DNA from: Lineus longissimus | Lineage: Eukaryota; Nemertea; Pilidiophora; Heteronemertea; Lineidae | Assembly: GCF_910592395.1 (NCBI RefSeq) | Contig: NC_088311.1 | Span: 20,092,501-20,156,500 of the forward strand | Reading direction: 5' to 3' | DNA length: 64,000 nucleotides | Part shown: one piece after another, positions 58,850 through 64,000 of the stretch | Layout: each line of letters opens with the position of its first letter | Position numbering within the stretch: position 1 is the stretch's first letter | Notes under the pieces: model-generated | Told to the model about the DNA's origin: nothing | The model's database searches: none | What the model saw: only the letters and a program-made list of their open reading frames with translations | Position numbers and translations under genes: made by a program

Positions 58850-59080
58850 TTGGCCTTGACTCGGAGGTTGGAAAAATTCTTGTAGAGGTTGTTGCTTAGG
58901 GTGGTCAATACATATTGCTTTATCTTTTCCTATTCCTAGACCAAAGGCTGCATTCACCCCAAGAGGTTATTGATAGCCTTGACACGGAGAGGTAGAAAAT
59001 CCTTGCAGAGGTCAGTGCTGATTCCTAAGGGTGGTTAATACATAATGCTTTAAGTTATCTTCTCCAATTCTTGGCCACAA
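58850..59080 (+). repeat. Two-copy diverged tandem duplication, about 120 bp
   Basis: GCCTTGACTCGGAGGTTGGA, CTTGTAGAGGTTG, AGGGTGGTCAATACATATTG, CTTTATCTT is repeated as GCCTTGACACGGAGAGGTAG, CTTGCAGAGGTCAG, AGGGTGGTTAATACATAATG, CTTTAAGTT. Confidence 0.8.
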
Positions 59081-59204
59081 GTTTTACTTATTCCATCAAA
59101 TAACCAAACGACTTTAGGCATTTCAAAAGAATGGTTTGCAAGTTGTCATTATCCTCCGATACTCAAAGATAGTTACTGATAGTAACTGATTGCTTCAATT
59201 TCCT

Positions 59205-59350
59205 CTTGGTAATGACTGACCATCAAGGGCCATCAAGGGAGAATATAAGGTAAGCTGGTGCAACTATAGCCTCGGTACAATTATAGAACCTGTGTGTATC
59301 AATGTGTGCTGTATGGTGTTTTCTGCACTGTAGCTGTAATTGTACTGGGG
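59205..59350 (+). repeat. Dispersed repeat, copy 2 (copy 1 near 18160-18310)
   Basis: Shares CGGTACAATTATA and following segments with copy 1. TGTAATTGTACTGGGGC, partly complementary to the core, closes it. Confidence 0.45.
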
Positions 59351-59486
59351 CAATAAAGCACTTTTTCGGTGACAATGCACTCTAGAATGTTTTATAGTCA
59401 TCTTTTCTCTAATTGTCTTACCTAATGTCTTATAGTCTCAGTTTTATCTATTATTGTTTTACAGCAAAATTATTGTATGCATTGAA

Positions 59487-59587
59487 TTTTTTTTTTTTTT
59501 TTTTTTTTTTTTGTAAAGCGCCTTGAAGTGTTTTACAAAAGGCGCTATATAAATTGTTTTAATAATAATAATAATAATAATAATAAT
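59487..59587 (+). mobile_element. Retroelement 3' tail: T26, hairpin, (TAA)n
   Basis: A run of 26 T is followed by GTAA, the hairpin AGCGCCTT (59517-59524) with AAGGCGCT (59539-59546), ATATAAATTG and about eight TAA units. A GCGC hairpin, TATATAA, then a short microsatellite is a recurrent 3' end of LINE/SINE-type elements in marine invertebrates and fish. The body upstream is not identified. Confidence 0.65.
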
Positions 59588-60592
59588 TCTACTTTCTGGG
59601 TGAAAATACTTGCAGTAGATCCATGACGGCAACTAAATATTTGATTCCTACTCCCAAGAGGGAGACAGTCAGCAAGTCAGCACGAGAGCGCACGATAAAT
59701 CAAAATTACCCAACAAGCAAACAAAGAAGACTTTGACTCATGAAATGAATTCCATCAGGCTATGTGATATCGTCATGACAACCGGTCCTCGTCACATTCC
59801 AGAGAGAGAACTAAACAAATTAGGTAATAAATTAGATAGTAATTAATTGTTCCAGTCTGAAAAATATCAATTACTGTGGATTTTGTTCAATCATAACTGA
59901 TTGCTTTTTCCAACGAGTAATAAATACCAGTAGTCGGTGATGGAATTGCCATGGCATATATGGCTAATTCAGAGACAGCACTCTCAATAAAGCTAGACAG
60001 AGACATCACAAGGATGCATTCAAAATAGCCAATATAAAGGAGAATTGCATGGTAGTTCTAATGGCAATTCAGGCAATACCATAAAACACTACTAACTTCA
60101 CCACCTGGAAAAAATTTCCTAGGGTACTTTTTTTGGCAAAGTTAGCGACAATTCAGGCAAAAGGTAATGCTGAAATTGGATTTGTCAGGCGGATCAAATC
60201 TGATATCACATTTACTCAAAATCAAACACCTCTGCTGCTTTGCTGGCAAAGTGTCTGATGAAAGTCACAAATCAGATTAAAAAAGAATTTTTTTAAAGCC
60301 ACTAAAAGTACAGGTAATCAATCCAGGTGATAACATCGAGTAAAGTGACTTGAAAAGATTCCACTTAAACTATAAAATACCCCCAATTTTAACCGACGAA
60401 TTCCCAAAAGATAACACATTGTGATTACGATGGTGACAAAAACCACTCGATTCTCACACCGCTACATTTCTCTGGGGAGATTTTGAATACGAGAATGAGA
60501 GTTTGGGGAGTAGACCCCATTACTAATCCCAGTGAAGCGTGCGACACCTTAATGACAGAAACTCATCTTGGGAGTACGAAAATCAACCACAC

Positions 60593-60970
60593 CTTTAAAG
60601 TTTGTTTTTATTTCATCGGCATCTCATTTTCTGGCTCTAAATTCTAATATTTTTAATGCAATTTTATTGAAATTTAACAAGTTTGACATGAAAAGTTTCC
60701 AAAAAAAATCAATCTTTAGTATCGAAAAAGACTTAGCTCAGAAACATTTATCATCATGTGAATAATGTGCGTAACAACAACAAAGAGCTTTAATGTTTGT
60801 TTTTATTTTATCAGAATCTCATTACCAACATCGAGCAGATAATGGCTCTAAATTCAAAAGCTTTTTACGTTAAATGTATTAAAGTTTCACAAGTTTGACA
60901 CCAAATGTTACAAAGTTACAAAATTTTAGTATCGAAAAAACTCTTGGCTCCAAAACACTTATCACCACGC
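60593..60970 (+). repeat. Two-copy diverged tandem duplication, about 200 bp
   Basis: Both halves contain TGTTTTTATTT, ATCTCATT, TGGCTCTAAATTC, ACAAGTTTGACA, TTTAGTATCGAAAAA and CTTATCA or TTTATCA in order. Confidence 0.75.
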
Positions 60971-62106
60971 ACAACACATCAACAATCGCAATGTCTTCAA
61001 GTGTTCCGCACTGAACAAGCTAAAAGTGTTAATCAAATTTATTTGGTGGCATCTTTCTTGCAATTTTAATAAACTCGAAAGCAAGATTTCTCAATTCTGA
61101 ATAATGCTGGAACACGTCAATGCAATATGCGTGGTTCGGAATAATTGAAGTCTATTAGAGAGGGAATGAGAGTGAAATGCATAATGAAGTGCTAATTATC
61201 TAGACTTTCAGAGTGGTGCTCAAATGCCAAAGATTACACTTATAAGTATAATGTACCAAATTTGATTTCAAGTCAGTTCTTGCTGGCAGACGATGACTCA
61301 TGTAAAGCCGCCAAAATGAGGAATTATAACCGCTGCTATGTGTGCCAAAAAATCTAAGATGCCTCAATCCATCACCAGTAGTATTTCATTCATTTTGGCT
61401 TCAATGTAGTAACGTGTTTTTCAAGTTATCAACATCATAAAGCATGGTATGATTTTTTTTAGCTCCAAACTCTTGATCAAATATAACACAGCAGCAGTAG
61501 TATAAAATGAAATAAATATTCAAGAGAGACATTACAGCCTTGATCCCAAGTGACAAGGCATATCGGTGCTGAGGCAATTTGAATCGAAATCTAATTAATA
61601 CAATTAGGAGTTACCGTACACCGTCAAATTTTTGTGAGCATTTACGGTTTACGGTAAATACAATTAGGCCTACCGATAAGGCAATTGAAATTGAAATCTA
61701 GTTAAGTGTAGAAGATTCTGACATTGCAGAAAAGACCTTTTTGTGACTTTAATGCTCGTTATTCAAAGATTTGCCGCAATTTGACTTACATTGCCTCAAG
61801 GAGTACAACCCCATGGTTTGAAAATTCTAAATTTGCAATTCTGATCCGGAAATCAGATCACAGGATCCACCCCAACAAAACCAGAGTGTACGAACAAGAT
61901 AGCTGCATTGTCTTGACTTCACAGAGGGAGGCATAAGAAGTGTGCGCTCCGTCAACAATGCCCCTCTCGTCTTGCTAATGGTCTGGGATGTCTCCTAAAG
62001 AATGTCTCGCTTTGACTGCTTATCAAGTTCAGACGGTCAAGAGATCCCCGATGGTCCGGTTCACGCTGATATTGGCAGCCTCATTCATTTAGAATACCTG
62101 ACTTGT

Positions 62107-62328
62107 CTCGCTAATGGATAGGAAAAAGGCTTCATTTCGCTAATGCACTTGGAACTCTACCTGCCAACTTGCACACTATTGAAGAAAGTCAGCGGACATC
62201 TTACAAAAACGGCCTATGGCTAGGGATAAAAAAAGGCTTCCTTTTGCTAATGCACTTGGAACCTCTCAAACTTTACCTGCCGACTTGCATACTGTTGAAG
62301 AAAGTCTATGGACATCTAACAAAAAACA
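62107..62328 (+). repeat. Two-copy tandem duplication, about 112 bp
   Basis: AAAAGGCTTCATTTCGCTAA, TGCACTTGGAAC, TACCTGCCAACTTGCA, GAAGAAAGTC, GGACATCT is repeated as AAAAGGCTTCCTTTTGCTAA, TGCACTTGGAAC, TACCTGCCGACTTGCA, GAAGAAAGTC, GGACATCT. Confidence 0.85.
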
Positions 62329-62697
62329 GCTTGCTCTTACAATGTCCCTTATAGCAGGGACTTACTAGCCACCTAACCAGGACAAACATTGAGCTCTGAC
62401 CAAAGCAGACAAGAACCTCTCTAATTTCAGATAATTGAGTCAAAACTGCCATGAGCAGGACAAGTCGACTGACCCTGTCAAACTTTGAGGAACTAATACC
62501 TAACTGGATGTATTGGCTGTCTCACCTAACACTGCAAGTGTGGAGCCGAAAGGTAGCCAAAAAACAGAGTAGCTGATTGAGCTATATATCCATTTGAGTT
62601 CTCCAGAAAGTTTTCAGGAACGGCAGGAGTTCATGCCGAGTGATATTAACCTCTACCATTGTTAATATTGGACGGCAAACCCTAAGTTCTACTTTCT

Positions 62698-63215
62698 CGG
62701 ACAATCAGACTGTCAAAGAAGAGATGATAAGGAAATAATGTTAAGTATTTTCTTGTGAGTTTGCAAGAAGAAGGTGGTAGACTCATTGCTACATGTTTGA
62801 AATCTGATCCCAGTGACTCAAAGTTGTCCTATGACCTGGATATCTTGCCAAGTAGCCATCAAAGCTCAAAAGAACAAGGGGGCAGGATTAGACATTTAGC
62901 ATATCACGCTTGGTTCCCGTCGATACTGCCATCGCCTCTGCGGCCAAAAGATACTGTTATCACCTCTACAGTCCAACTGCTGCTTTACCTTTGTCAGACA
63001 TCTCCTGTATAAACTTACACAAAAGACAATCAGAATGTCAAAAAGAAAGACAAGTGGACAATGTTTAGTATTCCCCTGGTGACTTTGCTAAAAGAAGGTG
63101 TCAGACAAGTTGCTACATGCTAAGAATCATATAACAGAACTCAAGGGAGCCCAGGCACATCATGCTTTGGCTGATGGCCTGTGTCAACTTAGCAAGTAGC
63201 CATCAAAGCTTGTAT
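62698..63215 (+). repeat. Two-copy diverged duplication, about 320 bp
   Basis: GACAATCAGACTGTCAAAGA, AAGAAGGTGGTAGAC, TTGCTACATG, CAAGTAGCCATCAAAGCT is repeated in order as GACAATCAGAATGTCAAAAA, AAGAAGGTGTCAGAC, TTGCTACATG, CAAGTAGCCATCAAAGCT. Confidence 0.75.
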
Positions 63216-64000
63216 AAACTCGAGGAGTTTAGCAGGAGCTAGCTTTTTGGTCTTGGGGATGCAAAATGTCACTTTCGGGAATTTTCTGGCCAAAGTCACA
63301 GTCAAACGGAAACTTTTTGGTGACTTCTGGGAATGGCCTCTGCTCGCCCCAGCTACGCCACTGCATGGGTAGGGTGTTTTTAAACTTTTCAATATCCCGT
63401 GATTTCATCTTGCCAAGTGAGGGGTGAGGATGTGGAGGGTAATAATCTCCATCGATATTCAACATAATTACCAAAAGGCCAACATTCTTCACACAAAAGA
63501 CCATACATGTATGAAACAATGGAGGAGACACTTTCTTGCAAACAATGAAATATCCCTTGGATAATCTGTAAACCGAGACTATGTGTACTTTCAGTACATC
63601 TATACGCACAAACTTCGGGGAGAGACTTTCGAAGAAATTACAAAGGAAACAAGTAGATTGTCTTTTGACAAAAGAGAAGCGACATTTTCCCCAGAAGTCA
63701 GGCTGGAAAAGATGATTCTTCTGCTGCTATCCCTGGGCACTTTCGCAACAGTATGCACCTTAATCCTGCTATAGAAATAACCTAGACTACGACAGATTGA
63801 TAGACAAAACTTTACAAAAGGATGTATATGCACTATCCGGAGGGTATCGGTAAACATGTCCGAGAAACAATCCCGTGAAATGGCACACCAAGCACGCATT
63901 AGCAGAAGGCTGGGTAAAGGGGAAAAAATTTAAAGTGAGAATCGCAATCATTTTTGTAAACAGTGCAGTCGGTTTATTGGAAATTTCTCTTTATTAATTG

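Larger units (their letters stand above)
55554..64000. other. Long intron (at least 8.4 kb) upstream of PDZ2
   Basis: No PDZ1, L27 or other exon was recognised on either strand. Contents listed separately are an exon-edge copy (55689-55720), a MITE fragment (55721-55758), a dispersed repeat (59205-59350), a retroelement tail (59487-59587) and several diverged two-copy tandem duplications between 58850 and 63215. CAGTGGCGTAGCTGGGG, a common transposon end, occurs on the minus strand near 63350. Confidence 0.65.

Noticed and set aside
55554-64000. PDZ1 or L27 exons upstream of PDZ2
   Set aside because: I looked for GLGF-like loops, GDxI turns and L27-type helices on the minus strand and found none.

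Overview
The window is animal nuclear DNA: AT-rich, with small exons bounded by GT-AG introns and packed with decayed transposons and minisatellites. I see one protein-coding gene. It is on the minus strand and encodes a multi-PDZ scaffold of the MPDZ (MUPP1)/PATJ family. Nineteen exons between 55553 and 12265 join without a phase conflict (135, 336, 156, 121, 89, 136, 105, 80, 174, 390, 163, 80, 726, 156, 90, 96, 217, 202 and 111 nt; 3563 nt, 1187 codons plus 2 nt). They encode, in MPDZ/PATJ order, PDZ2, PDZ3, PDZ4, PDZ5, a very long PDZ5-PDZ6 linker and PDZ6. The L27 domain and PDZ1 should lie beyond the right edge and PDZ7 onward beyond the left edge, so both gene ends are missing. A long MPDZ-type gene, tRNA-derived SINEs, piggyBac, Helitron, hAT-like and mariner-like relics and recurrent TACATGTA palindromes suggest a marine invertebrate (lophotrochozoan or non-vertebrate deuterostome). 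The sequence alone does not settle which.

Layout from transcript 5' to 3' (right to left). 64000-55554 is one long intron rich in diverged two-copy tandem duplications, with a poly(T)/(TAA)n retroelement tail. 55553-54768 holds PDZ2 and 52871-52716 a linker exon. 47921-44768 holds PDZ3 and 44550-44446 an acidic linker. The 10.5 kb intron 44445-33904 carries a TTAA-flanked MITE, a CAG/CAA tract and a 2.6 kb array of 52-bp repeats. 33903-33824, 28464-28291 and the start of 27237-26848 encode PDZ4; the intron between the first two contains a Helitron 3' end with helicase remnant. The end of 27237-26848, then 26672-26510 and 26235-26156, encode PDZ5. 22949-13036 holds the acidic, helical and proline-rich linker, and 13252-12265 encodes PDZ6. 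The leftmost 12.3 kb has no recognised exon; it carries a piggyBac deletion derivative, a hAT-like MITE, a SINE and two minisatellites.

The most unusual pattern is that four PDZ exons each have a diverged partial copy of themselves in the adjacent intron, three of them crossing a splice junction. Also notable are a piggyBac-type insertion whose empty site can be read from the 42-bp repeat it interrupts, a 62-bp higher-order minisatellite, an array of TCAAGGTCA sites just upstream of one splice acceptor, and a dispersed repeat family made of short motifs in both orientations.
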